In this document: one piece after another, positions 44,417 to 53,607 of the stretch
Layout of the letters: every line of letters starts with the position of its first letter
How positions within the stretch are numbered: the stretch's first letter is position 1
Source of the DNA: Streptomyces ureilyticus
GTDB lineage: Bacteria > Actinomycetota > Actinomycetes > Streptomycetales > Streptomycetaceae
Assembly (NCBI RefSeq): GCF_011045025.1
Contig: NZ_JAAKZX010000020.1
Span: 17,267 to 81,266 of the forward strand
DNA length: 64,000 nucleotides
Reading direction: 5' to 3'
Position numbers and translations under genes: made by a program
Notes under the pieces: generated by a model
Database searches by the model: none
What the model saw: the letters and a program-made list of their open reading frames with translations, nothing else
What the model was told of the DNA's origin: nothing

Positions 44417-46291
44417 ATGGCACCAGGGACACCGCAGTCGGGAGTGGGCCGGGTCATCGCGGGCCGGTATCTGCTGCTGCACCGGCTCGGCACCGGTGGC
44501 ATGGGACACGTATGGCTGGCCCATGACCAGCAGCTCGCCTGTGAGGTCGCGCTCAAGGAGATCGTGTTCCGCGATCCTGCCGAGGCCGGCCGGCAGCGCG
44601 CGGCCCGGGTCGCCCGGGCCCGCGCGGAGGCCCGGAACGCGGCGGGGCTGCGCGGGCATCCGCATGTGGTGACCGTGCACGACGTACTGGAACACGAGGG
44701 CCTGCCGTGGATCGTGATGGAGTACGTCGCGGGCGCCCTCGACCTGCGCGACCTGGTCACGCAGCGGGGCCCGGCGGCGCCCGCCGAGTGCGCCCGGATC
44801 GGCCTCGCCGTGCTGGACGCGCTGACCGCGGGGCACGAGCGGGGAGTCATGCACCGCGATGTGAAGCCCGCGAACATCTTGCTGGCGCCGGACCGCTCGG
44901 GTTCGCCGTACGCACGTGTCCTGCTCACCGACTACGGGATCTCCGTGCAGCCGGACTCCGCGGAGCCGCGCTGGACGATGACGTCCATGCTCGTGGGCAC
45001 GGCCGGGTATCTGGCGCCCGAGCGGGCCCAGGGCGGGCCGCCCACCGCGGCCGCCGACCTGTTCTCGTTGGGCTGCACGCTCTACTACGCGGTCGAGGGG
45101 TGCGGCCCCTTCGACCGCGATACGGACCTGGCCGCGCTCACCGCGGTCGTCCTGGAGGAGCCCCGGCCGCCAGAGCGCGCGGGCGCGCTGGAACCGATCC
45201 TGGCGGCCCTGCTCACCAAGGACCCGGTCCACCGCGCCACGGCCGAGGAGACGCAGGCCGCGCTGTCCGCGATCGTCATGCCGCAGTCCCCACAACGCAC
45301 CCACGGCGATCCGGGGTCGCAGCCGCAGTGGGCGCACGCCGAGACGGAGGCATCGGCAGTGCCGGCGCCTGTGCCCGGCCCCGGGTTCGGGCCACCCATG
45401 TCACCGCAGTCACCCGTCCCGCCCATGTCACCGACGTCCGGCCCGACTTACGGACCGCCGCCCGGCAGCCGGCGTCGCAAGCGCTCGAACGTCCTGCAGT
45501 CCGTGATCGCGGGCCTCCTCGGTGTGGGCCTGTCGCTCGGCGGGGTCTGGTACGCGGTGGGGCGGCAGGCGGGCGAGGGCGGCAGTGCGCAGCCGTACGG
45601 CGGGACGATCGGGCTCGCCGAGCGGCTCAAGGACGGCGACTGTGTCATCGCCGACTGGCCCGAGAGGCGTTTCGAGGGCACGCCACGGCTGAAGCTCGAG
45701 GACTGTCTCAAAGGGTCCCCGGACGGCCAGGTCATGGCGGTAGTCGAGGCCGGATCCGTCGAAGAGGCACGCACGGAAGGGCCCGCCCGGTGCGAGGGGC
45801 GGACCGAAGAGACCCGTAGGAAGCTCGCGGACGTACGCGGCTACGCCGTGCTGCCCACCGAGGCGGGCTTCGAGGCCGCCGGCCGGCGCACCGTCTGTCT
45901 GCTGCTGGGGGCGAACGGTGGGGTGTACGGGCCGCTCGGGGACCACCGGGAGACGGGGCTGACGTTCATCGATACGGCCAATATGCAGAAGCAGGACTGC
46001 CTGGACGTACGGTCCGACCGGGACGCCCGGCTGGCCTCCTGCGACGAGCCGCACGACCAGCGGGTGCTCGGCTTCACCCGGCTGGGCCCGGACACCACGC
46101 TCGAAGACGCGAAGCGGGAGTCCGTGGAGGCCTGCGCGGCGGATGTGCCGCCGATCCAGTACGGCTACCACCCCAGCCGTTACGAATCGGCGGCCTGGGC
46201 CGGGGAGAGCGGCTGGAAAACAGGCACCCATTTCGTCGTATGCACTGTGAAAAGGCAGGACGGGGGCACCATGGAGAGGGACGAACCATAA
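44417..46291 (+). CDS. Receptor-type Ser/Thr protein kinase
   Basis: The 624-aa protein has an N-terminal Hanks-type kinase domain: GTGGMGHVW (Gly loop), K47 in VALKEI, catalytic HRDVKPAN (D148) and DYG instead of DFG (172-174), then GTAGYLAPE. A Pro-rich linker and a membrane helix (about residues 357-378) follow. An extracytoplasmic region of about 240 residues with several Cys lies after it, with two DxxDCL-like repeats (KDGDCVIADW, MQKQDCLDV) as in septum/DUF-type sensor domains. AGGGAGG precedes ATG 44417. Confidence 0.92.
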   Translation: MAPGTPQSGVGRVIAGRYLLLHRLGTGGMGHVWLAHDQQLACEVALKEIVFRDPAEAGRQRAARVARARAEARNAAGLRGHPHVVTVHDVLEHEGLPWIVMEYVAGALDLRDLVTQRGPAAPAECARIGLAVLDALTAGHERGVMHRDVKPANILLAPDRSGSPYARVLLTDYGISVQPDSAEPRWTMTSMLVGTAGYLAPERAQGGPPTAAADLFSLGCTLYYAVEGCGPFDRDTDLAALTAVVLEEPRPPERAGALEPILAALLTKDPVHRATAEETQAALSAIVMPQSPQRTHGDPGSQPQWAHAETEASAVPAPVPGPGFGPPMSPQSPVPPMSPTSGPTYGPPPGSRRRKRSNVLQSVIAGLLGVGLSLGGVWYAVGRQAGEGGSAQPYGGTIGLAERLKDGDCVIADWPERRFEGTPRLKLEDCLKGSPDGQVMAVVEAGSVEEARTEGPARCEGRTEETRRKLADVRGYAVLPTEAGFEAAGRRTVCLLLGANGGVYGPLGDHRETGLTFIDTANMQKQDCLDVRSDRDARLASCDEPHDQRVLGFTRLGPDTTLEDAKRESVEACAADVPPIQYGYHPSRYESAAWAGESGWKTGTHFVVCTVKRQDGGTMERDEP

Positions 46292-46304
46292 GGAGGGTGT
46301 TGCG

Positions 46305-46463
46305 ATGCCCGGTTCTACGAAGACCATGGGGGTGCTCACCGTCGGCGGCCTGGTCATGGTCACGGCCTACACGGTGGCGCTCGGCAGCAATGGCTGGCTG
46401 TGGTTCGGCTGGGTGGTACTCGGCCTGATCACGCTGGCGATGGTGGCCTCACGCAGCACCTGA
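46305..46463 (+). CDS. Small membrane protein (52 aa)
   Basis: MPGSTKTMGVLTVGGLVMVT is followed by a second hydrophobic segment, WLWFGWVVLGLITLAMV, giving two predicted helices. It begins 13 bp after the kinase stop behind AAGGAGGG. It is probably cotranscribed with the kinase. No function is known to me. Confidence 0.7.
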   Translation: MPGSTKTMGVLTVGGLVMVTAYTVALGSNGWLWFGWVVLGLITLAMVASRST

Positions 46464-46469
46464 TGCCCT

Positions 46470-46515
46470 CCGCGCGTCCTCCCCTGACACCGGTCCAGAG
46501 CCGGTCCGGGGGAGG
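46470..46515. terminator. Imperfect hairpin between convergent units
   Basis: A CTCCCCTGACACCGGT / AGCCGGTCCGGGGGAG pair with small mismatches sits between the small membrane gene and the convergent LytS gene. Confidence 0.5.
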
Positions 46516-46518
46516 CTT

Positions 46519-47733
46519 TCATTCGCGGGAGAGCCGTCCCGCGGAGTGCACGCCGGGCTGGTATTTGGGCAGCCTGGCGGTGATTTTCATGCCGGCACCG
46601 AGTGCGGTCTCGATGACGAGGCCGTAGTCGTCTCCGTAGACCTGGCGCAGCCGGTCGTCGACGTTCGACAGGCCGATGCCGCCCGACGGGCTGACCTCGC
46701 CCGCCAGGATGCGGCGCAGCCAGGCGGGGTCCATGCCGGGGCCGTCGTCCTCGATGACGACGAGGGCCTCGGCTCCGGCGTCCTGTGCGGTGATGCTGAT
46801 GTGGCTCTTGTCGACCTGCCCCGTACCGCCCTCAAGCCCGTGTTTCACGGCGTTCTCGACGAGGGGCTGCAGACACAGGAAGGGCAGCGTCACCGGGAGT
46901 ACTTCGGGGGCGATCTGCAGGGTGACCGAGAGGCGGTCCCCGAAGCGGGCCCTGACCAGGGTCAAGTAGTGGTCGATGGCGTGGAGTTCGTCGGCGAGCG
47001 TGGTGAAGTCGCCGTGCCTGCGGAACGAGTAGCGGGTGAAGTCGGCGAATTCCAGCAGGAGTTCGCGGGCGCGCTCGGGGTCGGTGCGGACGAACGAGGC
47101 GATCACGGCGAGCGAGTTGAAGATGAAGTGCGGGGATATCTGGGCGCGCAGGGCCTTGATCTCGGCCTCGATCAGCCGCGTACGGGACTGGTCGAGGTCG
47201 GCGAGCTCCAGCTGGACCGAGACCCAGCGGGCGACCTCGCCTGTGGCCCTGACCAGTACGGCGGACTCGCGGGGTGCACAGGCGACGAGGGCGCCGTGTA
47301 CGCGGTCGTCGACGGTGAGCGGGGCGACGACGGCCCAGCGCACCGGGCAGTCCGGTTCGACGCAGTCGAGGCGGAAGGCTTCGCCGCGGCCGTTCTCCAG
47401 CGGTCCGCTGAGTCGGTCCATGATCTGCGTCTTGTGGTGCTCGCCGACTCCTTCCCAGGCGAGGACGGTGTCCTGGTCGGTGAGGCAGAGGGCGTCGGTG
47501 CCCAGCAGGGTGCGCAGTCGTCTGGCCGACTTGCGGGCCGTTTCCTCGGTGAGGCCCGCCCGCAGCGGGGGTGCGGCGAGCGAGGCGGTGTGCAGGGTCT
47601 CGAAGGTGGCGTGCTCGACGGGGGTGCCGAGTCCACCGAGGCTCCGTGGGCGCGTGGTGCGCCGGCCGAGCCAGAAACCGGCCGCCAGCAGCGGGAGTAC
47701 GGCCACCAGGAGCCCGGCCAGGAAACCGCTCAT
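46519..47733 (-). CDS. Sensor histidine kinase, LytS/YehU type
   Basis: The 404-aa protein has one N-terminal membrane helix (FLAGLLVAVLPLLAAGFWLG), a GAF-like region (about residues 75-190), the His_kinase phosphoacceptor LRAQISPHFIFNSLAVIASF and HATPase motifs LVENAVKHGLEGG, DDGPGMD and GIGLSNVDDRL. It overlaps the symporter gene end by 18 bp?: its ATG 47733 falls 16 bp after the symporter stop. Its partner is the LytTR regulator three genes upstream in the same operon. Confidence 0.93.
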   Translation of the reverse strand: MSGFLAGLLVAVLPLLAAGFWLGRRTTRPRSLGGLGTPVEHATFETLHTASLAAPPLRAGLTEETARKSARRLRTLLGTDALCLTDQDTVLAWEGVGEHHKTQIMDRLSGPLENGRGEAFRLDCVEPDCPVRWAVVAPLTVDDRVHGALVACAPRESAVLVRATGEVARWVSVQLELADLDQSRTRLIEAEIKALRAQISPHFIFNSLAVIASFVRTDPERARELLLEFADFTRYSFRRHGDFTTLADELHAIDHYLTLVRARFGDRLSVTLQIAPEVLPVTLPFLCLQPLVENAVKHGLEGGTGQVDKSHISITAQDAGAEALVVIEDDGPGMDPAWLRRILAGEVSPSGGIGLSNVDDRLRQVYGDDYGLVIETALGAGMKITARLPKYQPGVHSAGRLSRE

Positions 47734-47749
47734 GTCTCCACCACCCGCC

Positions 47750-49492
47750 TCATGCGTCAACTTCCTTCGCGCTCACGGCCGTTCGCACCTGCCCGCCCGA
47801 CACCTGCTCCGGCAGATGGAAGCGGGCGAGGATCGCGGCCGTGCCCGCCGGCACGAGGCCGGGCGTGGCCAGCGACACCAGCACCATGGTGAGGAAGCCC
47901 AGCGGCACGGACCACAGCGCGGGCCAGGCGAGGAGCGCGTGCAGCGGGCCCGTGCCCGGGAAGCCCGCCATGGTGGCCGCGACCGCGAGCAGCGCCGAGC
48001 CGCCGCCGACCAGCATCCCGGCCGCCGCGCCGGGCGGGGTGAGCCGCCGCCACCAGATGCCGAGGACGAGGAGCGGGCAGAACGACGACGCGGACACGGC
48101 GAAGGCGAGCCCCACGGCGTCCGCGACGGGCAGTCCGCCCACGACCACGCTGGCCATCAGCGGCACGATCATCGAGAGCACCGTGCCCAGCCGGAAGTGC
48201 CGTACGCCGCGTGCCGGGAGCACGTCCTGGGTGAGCACGCCCGCCACCGCCATGGTCAGCCCGGACGCCGTGGACAGGAACGCGGCGAAGGCACCGCCCG
48301 CCACCAGCGCGCCCAGCAGATCCCCGCCGAGTCCGCCGATCACCCGGTCGGGCAGCAGCAGTACGGCGGCGTCGGCGTCCCCGGTGAGGGTGAGCTCGGG
48401 TGCGTACAGGCGGCCCAGTGCGCCGTAGACCGGTGGCAGCAGGTAGAAGGCGCCTATCAGGCCGAGTACGACGACCGTGGTGCGGCGGGCGGCGACGCCG
48501 TTCGGGCTGGTGTAGAAGCGGACGACCACGTGCGGCAGTCCCATGGTGCCGAGGAAGGTGGCGAGGATCAGTCCGTACGTGGCGTACAGCGGGCGGTCCT
48601 CGCGGCCCTCGGCGAGCGAGGTGGACATGCCGCCGTTGCTGCCGCGGTCGGCGACGGGGACATGGTCGCCCTTGGTGAAGCCGAGCCGGGTGCCCTGTGC
48701 GATGCGGTGGACGCCCTCGGTGAGCCGCACCTTCTCGTCCTCGTACCGCTCGCCGTCCACGGTGCCCGTCGCCGTGACGTTCAGCGGTGCGGCGAGCTTC
48801 AGGTCGAGGCCGCTGTCGACGCGGACGACGCGGTGTTCGCGGAAGGCCGCCGGTTCGTCGAAGGCGTTCCGTGGCGATCCGTCGCCCTGCCAGGCGAGGA
48901 CGAGGAACAGGGCGGGGACGAGCAGGGCGGTGAGTTTCAGCCAGTACTGGAAGGCCTGTACGAACGTGATGCTGCGCATGCCGCCGGCGGCGACGGTCGC
49001 GACCACGACGACGGCGACGATGATTCCGCCGAGGGACTTGGGGGCGCCGGTCAGCACGTTCAAGGTCAGTCCGGCGCCCTGGAGTTGGGGCAGAAGATAG
49101 AGCCAGCCGACTCCGACGACGAAGGCGCCGGCCAGCCGTCGCACCGACTGGGAGGCGAGCCGGGCCTCCGCGAAGTCGGGCAGCGTGTAGGCGCCGGAGC
49201 GGCGCAGCGGGGCGGCCACGAAGAGCAGCAGGACGAGATAGCCCGCCGTGTAGCCGACGGGGTACCACAGCATGTCGGGGCCCTGGACGAGGACGAGGCC
49301 CGCTATGCCGAGGAACGAGGCGGCGGACAGGTACTCGCCGCTGATGGCCGCCGCGTTCAGCCGGGGGCCGACGGTGCGCGAGGCGACGTAGAAGTCCGAG
49401 GTGGTCCGTGAGATGCGCAGGCCGAAGGCGCCGACGAAGACGGTCGCCACGACGACGAGGGCGACTGCGGGAACGGCGTAGTTCTCGTTCAC
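47750..49492 (-). CDS. Sodium/solute symporter, cation-acetate type
   Basis: The 580-aa SSS-family transporter has about 13 membrane segments, starts FGLRISRTTSDFYVASRTVGPRLNAAAISGEYLSAASFLG and contains FVQAFQYWLKLTALLVPALFLVLA, as in ActP/MctC-like monocarboxylate transporters. A long outer loop (about residues 205-300) is longer than in E. coli ActP. It lies in one operon with a small membrane partner and a LytS/LytTR system that may sense its substrate. Confidence 0.92.
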   Translation of the reverse strand: MNENYAVPAVALVVVATVFVGAFGLRISRTTSDFYVASRTVGPRLNAAAISGEYLSAASFLGIAGLVLVQGPDMLWYPVGYTAGYLVLLLFVAAPLRRSGAYTLPDFAEARLASQSVRRLAGAFVVGVGWLYLLPQLQGAGLTLNVLTGAPKSLGGIIVAVVVVATVAAGGMRSITFVQAFQYWLKLTALLVPALFLVLAWQGDGSPRNAFDEPAAFREHRVVRVDSGLDLKLAAPLNVTATGTVDGERYEDEKVRLTEGVHRIAQGTRLGFTKGDHVPVADRGSNGGMSTSLAEGREDRPLYATYGLILATFLGTMGLPHVVVRFYTSPNGVAARRTTVVVLGLIGAFYLLPPVYGALGRLYAPELTLTGDADAAVLLLPDRVIGGLGGDLLGALVAGGAFAAFLSTASGLTMAVAGVLTQDVLPARGVRHFRLGTVLSMIVPLMASVVVGGLPVADAVGLAFAVSASSFCPLLVLGIWWRRLTPPGAAAGMLVGGGSALLAVAATMAGFPGTGPLHALLAWPALWSVPLGFLTMVLVSLATPGLVPAGTAAILARFHLPEQVSGGQVRTAVSAKEVDA

Positions 49493-49530
49493 GGCTCAGC
49501 GGTCCTCGTCCGGGTTCATGGGGCTACGGC

Positions 49531-49887
49531 TCAACGGTCCTCGACGAGGCGGACGAAGTCCCTCTCGTTGCGGTCGGCCCGGCGTACGTACCAGCGGGCG
49601 AGCAGCACCAGCGGCGGGTAGACGCAGAAGCCGAGGACGAGCCATTCGAGGTTCGTGCTGTCGTTCATGGAGGTGAACACCAGCGGCAGCGGTCCCACGA
49701 GCAGCACGAGTACGCCGAACACCGTGAGCGCGGCGCGCAGCTGGCTGCGGATGAGCGAGCGGACGTAGGTGTGGCCGAGAGTCGTCTGCTCGTCGATCTC
49801 GGTGCGGGGGCGGTAGCCGTTCAGCCGGCGGGTGCGGCGGGGCGGCCCCGTGACGACCACGCGGCGATCGGTCGGATCCTGTGCCAC
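49531..49887 (-). CDS. Small two-helix membrane partner of the symporter
   Basis: The 118-aa protein has an N-terminal Arg-rich cytosolic part and two hydrophobic segments (ALTVFGVLVLLVGPLPLVF, WLVLGFCVYPPLVLLARWYVRR). Its position before an SSS symporter is like that of DUF485 proteins beside ActP. The function is inferred from context. Confidence 0.78.
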   Translation of the reverse strand: MAQDPTDRRVVVTGPPRRTRRLNGYRPRTEIDEQTTLGHTYVRSLIRSQLRAALTVFGVLVLLVGPLPLVFTSMNDSTNLEWLVLGFCVYPPLVLLARWYVRRADRNERDFVRLVEDR

Positions 49888-49896
49888 TGAAGCCCC

Positions 49897-50652
49897 CTAG
49901 CTCGCTGTCCGGCGCATCAGAAGTTCACGCAGCTCACGGGCGTGACGGCGGCTGACCTGCAGTTCGACGGGGCCGACCAGGACGCTCACGGTACCCGCGT
50001 CAAGCCGGAGCTCGCTGATGTGGCTGAGCGCCACGAGATGCCGCCGGTGGATGCGGACGAAACCACGCGAACGCCAGCGCTCCTCCAGGGTGGACAGCGG
50101 GATACGTAGCAGATGGCTGCCCTGCGCGGTGTGCAGTCGCGCGTAGTCGCCCTGGGCCTCGACATGCGTGATGTCCTCGACGGACACGAAACGGGTGACC
50201 CCGCCCAGCTCGACCGGAATCTGGTCCGGGTCGGGCTCGTGCACGGGGATCAGCGGAGCCGCCTCTTTCAGCTCGGCGGCCCGGCGGACGGCCTCGGCCA
50301 GCCGTTCCCGGCGTACCGGCTTCAGGATGTAGTCGACGGCCTTGAGGTCGAAGGCCTGCACCGCGAAGCCCTCGTGGGCGGTGACGAACACGACGAGCGG
50401 GGGTTTGGCGAGGCCCGCGAGCAGCCGTGCCATGTCCAGTCCGTCGAGCCCGGGCATCTGGATGTCGAGGAAGATCACGTCGATCGCGTCCTCGCCGTCG
50501 GGGCCGCACTCCAGGGCGCGGTTGATCCGGCGCAGCGCCTCGGTCGCGTCGCTCGCGCCCTCGACGCTCTTCACGCGTGGGTCGGCCTCCAGCAGATAGA
50601 GCAGCTCTTCGAGGGACGGCGGTTCGTCGTCGACGGCGAGGGCGCGCAGCAT
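49897..50652 (-). CDS. LytTR-family response regulator
   Basis: The 251-aa protein has a receiver domain (RALAVDDEPPSLEEL, phospho-Asp in IFLDIQMPG, FVTAHE, LKPV) and a C-terminal LytTR DNA-binding domain (YARLHTAQGSHLLRIPLSTLEERW, FVRIHRRHLVAL). ATG 50652 is preceded by TAGACT (50661-50666) at 8 nt and by no ribosome site, which suggests a leaderless transcript. It heads the operon with the symporter and LytS kinase. Confidence 0.93.
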   Translation of the reverse strand: MLRALAVDDEPPSLEELLYLLEADPRVKSVEGASDATEALRRINRALECGPDGEDAIDVIFLDIQMPGLDGLDMARLLAGLAKPPLVVFVTAHEGFAVQAFDLKAVDYILKPVRRERLAEAVRRAAELKEAAPLIPVHEPDPDQIPVELGGVTRFVSVEDITHVEAQGDYARLHTAQGSHLLRIPLSTLEERWRSRGFVRIHRRHLVALSHISELRLDAGTVSVLVGPVELQVSRRHARELRELLMRRTAS

Positions 50653-50753
50653 GAGGCTGGAGTCTAGGAGCAATCCGGACGTCTGCACACGGGCGAGACG
50701 GGGCTGTGACCTCTGGGCCTGCGGAGTCGTGGGGTGCGGCCGTCGCCGCTGGA

Positions 50754-50759
50754 TACAGT
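50754..50759 (+). promoter_or_regulatory. Probable -10 element of the leaderless Lrp-type gene
   Basis: TACAGT ends 6 bp before the ATG at 50766, so transcription would begin at the start codon. No Shine-Dalgarno sequence is present. The -35 region is weak. Confidence 0.4.
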
Positions 50760-50765
50760 GCGCGC

Positions 50766-51260
50766 ATGAGCCCCAAGTCCGCGCCGTTCGACGAGCTCGA
50801 CCGCAAGATCGTCACGGCCCTGATGGCGAACGCCCGCACCAGTTTCGCCGTGATCGGCGAGGCGGTCGGCCTGTCGGCCACCGCGGTCAAGCGCCGTGTC
50901 GACCGGATGCGCGAGACGGGTGTGGTCACCGGGTTCACGGCCACGGTGAAGCCCGACGCGCTCGGCTGGCGTACGGAGGCGTACGTGGAGGTGTACTGCG
51001 AGGGCGCGGCTCCGCCGCGGCGGCTGGCGGAGGTCGTGCGCAACCATCCGGAGATCACGGCCGCGATGACGGTGACCGGGGGCGCGGACGCGCTGCTGCA
51101 TGTCCGGGCGCGGGACGTGGACCACTTCGAGGAAGTGCTCGAGCGGATCCGTACGGAGCCGTTCATCCGCAAGACGATCAGTTACATGGTGCTGTCGCAT
51201 CTGCTCCCGGAGAGCCCGGAGGCGGGCGCGAGCCAGCCGGCCCCGGCCCCGGCGGAGTGA
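50766..51260 (+). CDS. Lrp/AsnC-family transcriptional regulator
   Basis: The 164-aa protein has an AsnC-type helix-turn-helix (FDELDRKIVTALMANARTSFAVIGEAVGLSATAVKRRVDRMRETGVVTGF) and a RAM ligand-binding domain (residues about 65-145). It lies 163 bp upstream of the dimethylargininase/ornithine aminotransferase operon in the same direction, so arginine or ornithine is a likely effector (inference). Confidence 0.93.
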   Translation: MSPKSAPFDELDRKIVTALMANARTSFAVIGEAVGLSATAVKRRVDRMRETGVVTGFTATVKPDALGWRTEAYVEVYCEGAAPPRRLAEVVRNHPEITAAMTVTGGADALLHVRARDVDHFEEVLERIRTEPFIRKTISYMVLSHLLPESPEAGASQPAPAPAE

Positions 51261-51423
51261 GCGGCTCAGGTCGCGCACCGATCATGCGCTGCATATCCTC
51301 AATACGCAGCGTTCCTGCGCCGACGCGCAATTGTCGATGCTTGTCGCCCGTATCCCCCGCTTCTTACCGTTGACTCACCGCCAGTCGTCACCTCGTCACC
51401 GTAGGAAGCGGAGGTACCCCTCT

Positions 51424-52254
51424 GTGCCCAGCAGCCGTGTGTCGCGCCCGAAGCACTTTCTGGTCTGCGAACCCAGACACTTCGCCGTGGAGTACACCAT
51501 CAACCCATGGATGCATGAGGACACACAGGTAGATGTCGATCTGGCCCGCGGCCAGTGGGCGGAGCTGATCCGCGCCTACCGCGCCCACGGCCACACCGTC
51601 GACAGCGTCGAGCCGGTCGCCGGTCTCCCGGACATGGTCTTCGCGGCGAACTCCGCGCTGGTGGTGGAGGGCCGGGTCTTCGGCTCGCTGTTCCACGCGC
51701 CGCAGCGTCGGCCGGAGTCGACCGCGTACGAGACCTGGTTCAAGAACGCGGGCTTCGACGTCCAGCACCCCGAGTCGGTGTGCGAGGGAGAGGGCGATCT
51801 CGTCCCGGTGGGCCCCTACATCCTGGCCGGCACCGGCTTTCGTACGACGCCGGAGGCGCACCACGAGGTGCAGGAGTTCTTCGGCGTCCCGACGATCGGC
51901 CTGCAGCTGGTGGACCCGTACTTCTACCACATGGACACCGCGCTGTTCGTCCTCGACGACGGAGGCGACGGCGCCGAGGCGAACATCGCGTACTACCCCG
52001 AGGCATTCTCCCCGGGCAGCCGCGAGGTGCTCCAGCGACTGTTCCCGGACGCGGTGATCGCCACCCGCCAGGACGCGATGGCGTTCGGGCTCAACTCCGT
52101 TTCCGACGGCCGCCATGTCTTCATCGCGCCCCGAGCCGAGGCGCTCGCCGACCAGCTGACCCGCCACGGCTACGTTCCCGCCCCCGTCGACCTGTCGGAG
52201 CTCCACAAGGCCGGCGGCGGCATCAAGTGCTGCACTCAGGAGATCCGTTCATGA
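51424..52254 (+). CDS. Dimethylargininase / amidinotransferase-family arginine hydrolase
   Basis: The 276-aa pentein-fold enzyme has PRHFAVEYTINPWM at the N-terminus, catalytic His in DPYFYHMDTAL (H169) and the nucleophile in AGGGIKCCTQEIRS (C269 or C270) at the extreme C-terminus, as in DDAH. It would release citrulline from (methyl)arginine, or act as a related ornithine/arginine hydrolase. GGAGG precedes GTG 51424. ATGA overlap couples it to rocD. Confidence 0.9.
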   Translation: MPSSRVSRPKHFLVCEPRHFAVEYTINPWMHEDTQVDVDLARGQWAELIRAYRAHGHTVDSVEPVAGLPDMVFAANSALVVEGRVFGSLFHAPQRRPESTAYETWFKNAGFDVQHPESVCEGEGDLVPVGPYILAGTGFRTTPEAHHEVQEFFGVPTIGLQLVDPYFYHMDTALFVLDDGGDGAEANIAYYPEAFSPGSREVLQRLFPDAVIATRQDAMAFGLNSVSDGRHVFIAPRAEALADQLTRHGYVPAPVDLSELHKAGGGIKCCTQEIRS

Positions 52255-53477
52255 CCGCTCCCGCGCGTACGCGTACCTCCGCCGACCTGATCCGCGCCGA
52301 GGAGCCCGTCCTCGCGCACAACTACCACCCGCTGCCCGTGGTCGTCGCGCGCGCCGAGGGCGCCTGGGTCGAGGACGTCGAGGGCCGCCGCTACCTCGAC
52401 ATGCTGGCCGGGTACTCGGCGCTCAACTTCGGCCACCGCCACCCGGCCCTGATCGAGGCCGCACATCGTCAGCTCGACCAGCTGACGCTCACCTCGCGCG
52501 CCTTCCACAACGACAAGCTCGCCCAATTCGCCGAGTCCCTGGCCGAGTTGACCGGCCAGGACATGGTGCTGCCGATGAACACGGGCGCCGAGGCCGTGGA
52601 GAGCGGCATCAAGGTCGCCCGCAAATGGGCGTACGAGGTGAAGGGCGTCCCCGCGGACCGGGCGACCATCGTGGTGGCCGACGGCAACTTCCACGGCCGT
52701 ACGACCACCATCGTCAGCTTCTCCACCGACGAGTCGGCCCGCACGGGCTTCGGCCCGTTCACGCCCGGCTTCCGCATCGTCCCGTACAACGATCTCGCCG
52801 CGCTCGAGGCGGCGGTCGACGAGACGACGGCGGCCGTCCTGATCGAGCCGATCCAGGGCGAGGCGGGCGTGCTCATCCCGGACGACGGCTACCTCGCCGG
52901 CATACGCGAACTGACCCGGCGGGCCGGGTGCCTGTTCATCGCGGACGAGATCCAGTCGGGCCTCGGGCGTACGGGCCGGACACTGGCCGTCGAGCATGAG
53001 GCGGTCGTCCCGGACATGGTGCTGCTCGGCAAGGCGCTCGGCGGCGGCATCGTCCCCGTCTCCGCGGTCGTCGCGCGCCGCGAGGTGCTCGGGGTGCTGC
53101 GGCCCGGCGAGCACGGGTCGACGTTCGGCGGCAATCCGTTGGCCGCGGCGGTGGGCTCCGCGGTCGTCGAACTGCTCGGGACCGGTGAGTTCCAGCGCAG
53201 GGCCGCCGAGTTGGGCGTGACCCTGCGTGAAGGTCTGGCGGCCCTCGAGGGCAAGGGCGTACGCGGCTTCCGTGCGCGGGGGCTGTGGGCGGGCGTCGAC
53301 GTCGATCCCGCCATCGGTACCGGCCGCGAGATCAGCGAACGGCTCATGCGCGAGGGAATTCTCGTCAAGGACACCCACGGCTCGACGATCCGGCTTGCAC
53401 CGCCGCTGACCATCACCGACGGGGAACTCCGTTCGGCTCTCGGGACACTTGAGAAGGTTCTGACAGAAGGGGCCTGA
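52251..53477 (+). CDS. rocD: Ornithine aminotransferase
   Basis: The 408-aa class III PLP aminotransferase has MNTGAEAVESGIKVARKW, NFHGRTTTIVSFS, EPIQGEAGV, ADEIQSGLGRTG and PLP lysine in LLGKALGGG (K261). These are the ornithine-delta-aminotransferase signatures. It converts ornithine to glutamate-5-semialdehyde. Its ATG overlaps the DDAH-like stop, so both act together in arginine/ornithine breakdown. Confidence 0.94.
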   Translation: MTAPARTRTSADLIRAEEPVLAHNYHPLPVVVARAEGAWVEDVEGRRYLDMLAGYSALNFGHRHPALIEAAHRQLDQLTLTSRAFHNDKLAQFAESLAELTGQDMVLPMNTGAEAVESGIKVARKWAYEVKGVPADRATIVVADGNFHGRTTTIVSFSTDESARTGFGPFTPGFRIVPYNDLAALEAAVDETTAAVLIEPIQGEAGVLIPDDGYLAGIRELTRRAGCLFIADEIQSGLGRTGRTLAVEHEAVVPDMVLLGKALGGGIVPVSAVVARREVLGVLRPGEHGSTFGGNPLAAAVGSAVVELLGTGEFQRRAAELGVTLREGLAALEGKGVRGFRARGLWAGVDVDPAIGTGREISERLMREGILVKDTHGSTIRLAPPLTITDGELRSALGTLEKVLTEGA

Positions 53478-53607
53478 GAGGAGAAAGAGCCCTTCGGACG
53501 TGAGGCCGGAACCAGGAACTGCTTTATCCTTTATGGTGATTGGTTCCGGCCAAGCGGGCTAGATTGTGCACTGTCCCAGTCAGTGATGAGCGAAAAGAGC
53601 CACAGGG

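Noticed and set aside
47733..47760. LytS start at TTG 47760 with overlap to the symporter stop
   Set aside because: ATG 47733 has GGTGGTGGAGAC upstream, and the membrane helix starts right after it. The ATG lies within the coding direction 16 bp past the symporter stop, so there is no overlap.
47036..49411. 791-codon plus-strand frame opposite the symporter and LytS genes
   Set aside because: A charged, repetitive shadow translation; the minus strand encodes conserved membrane segments.
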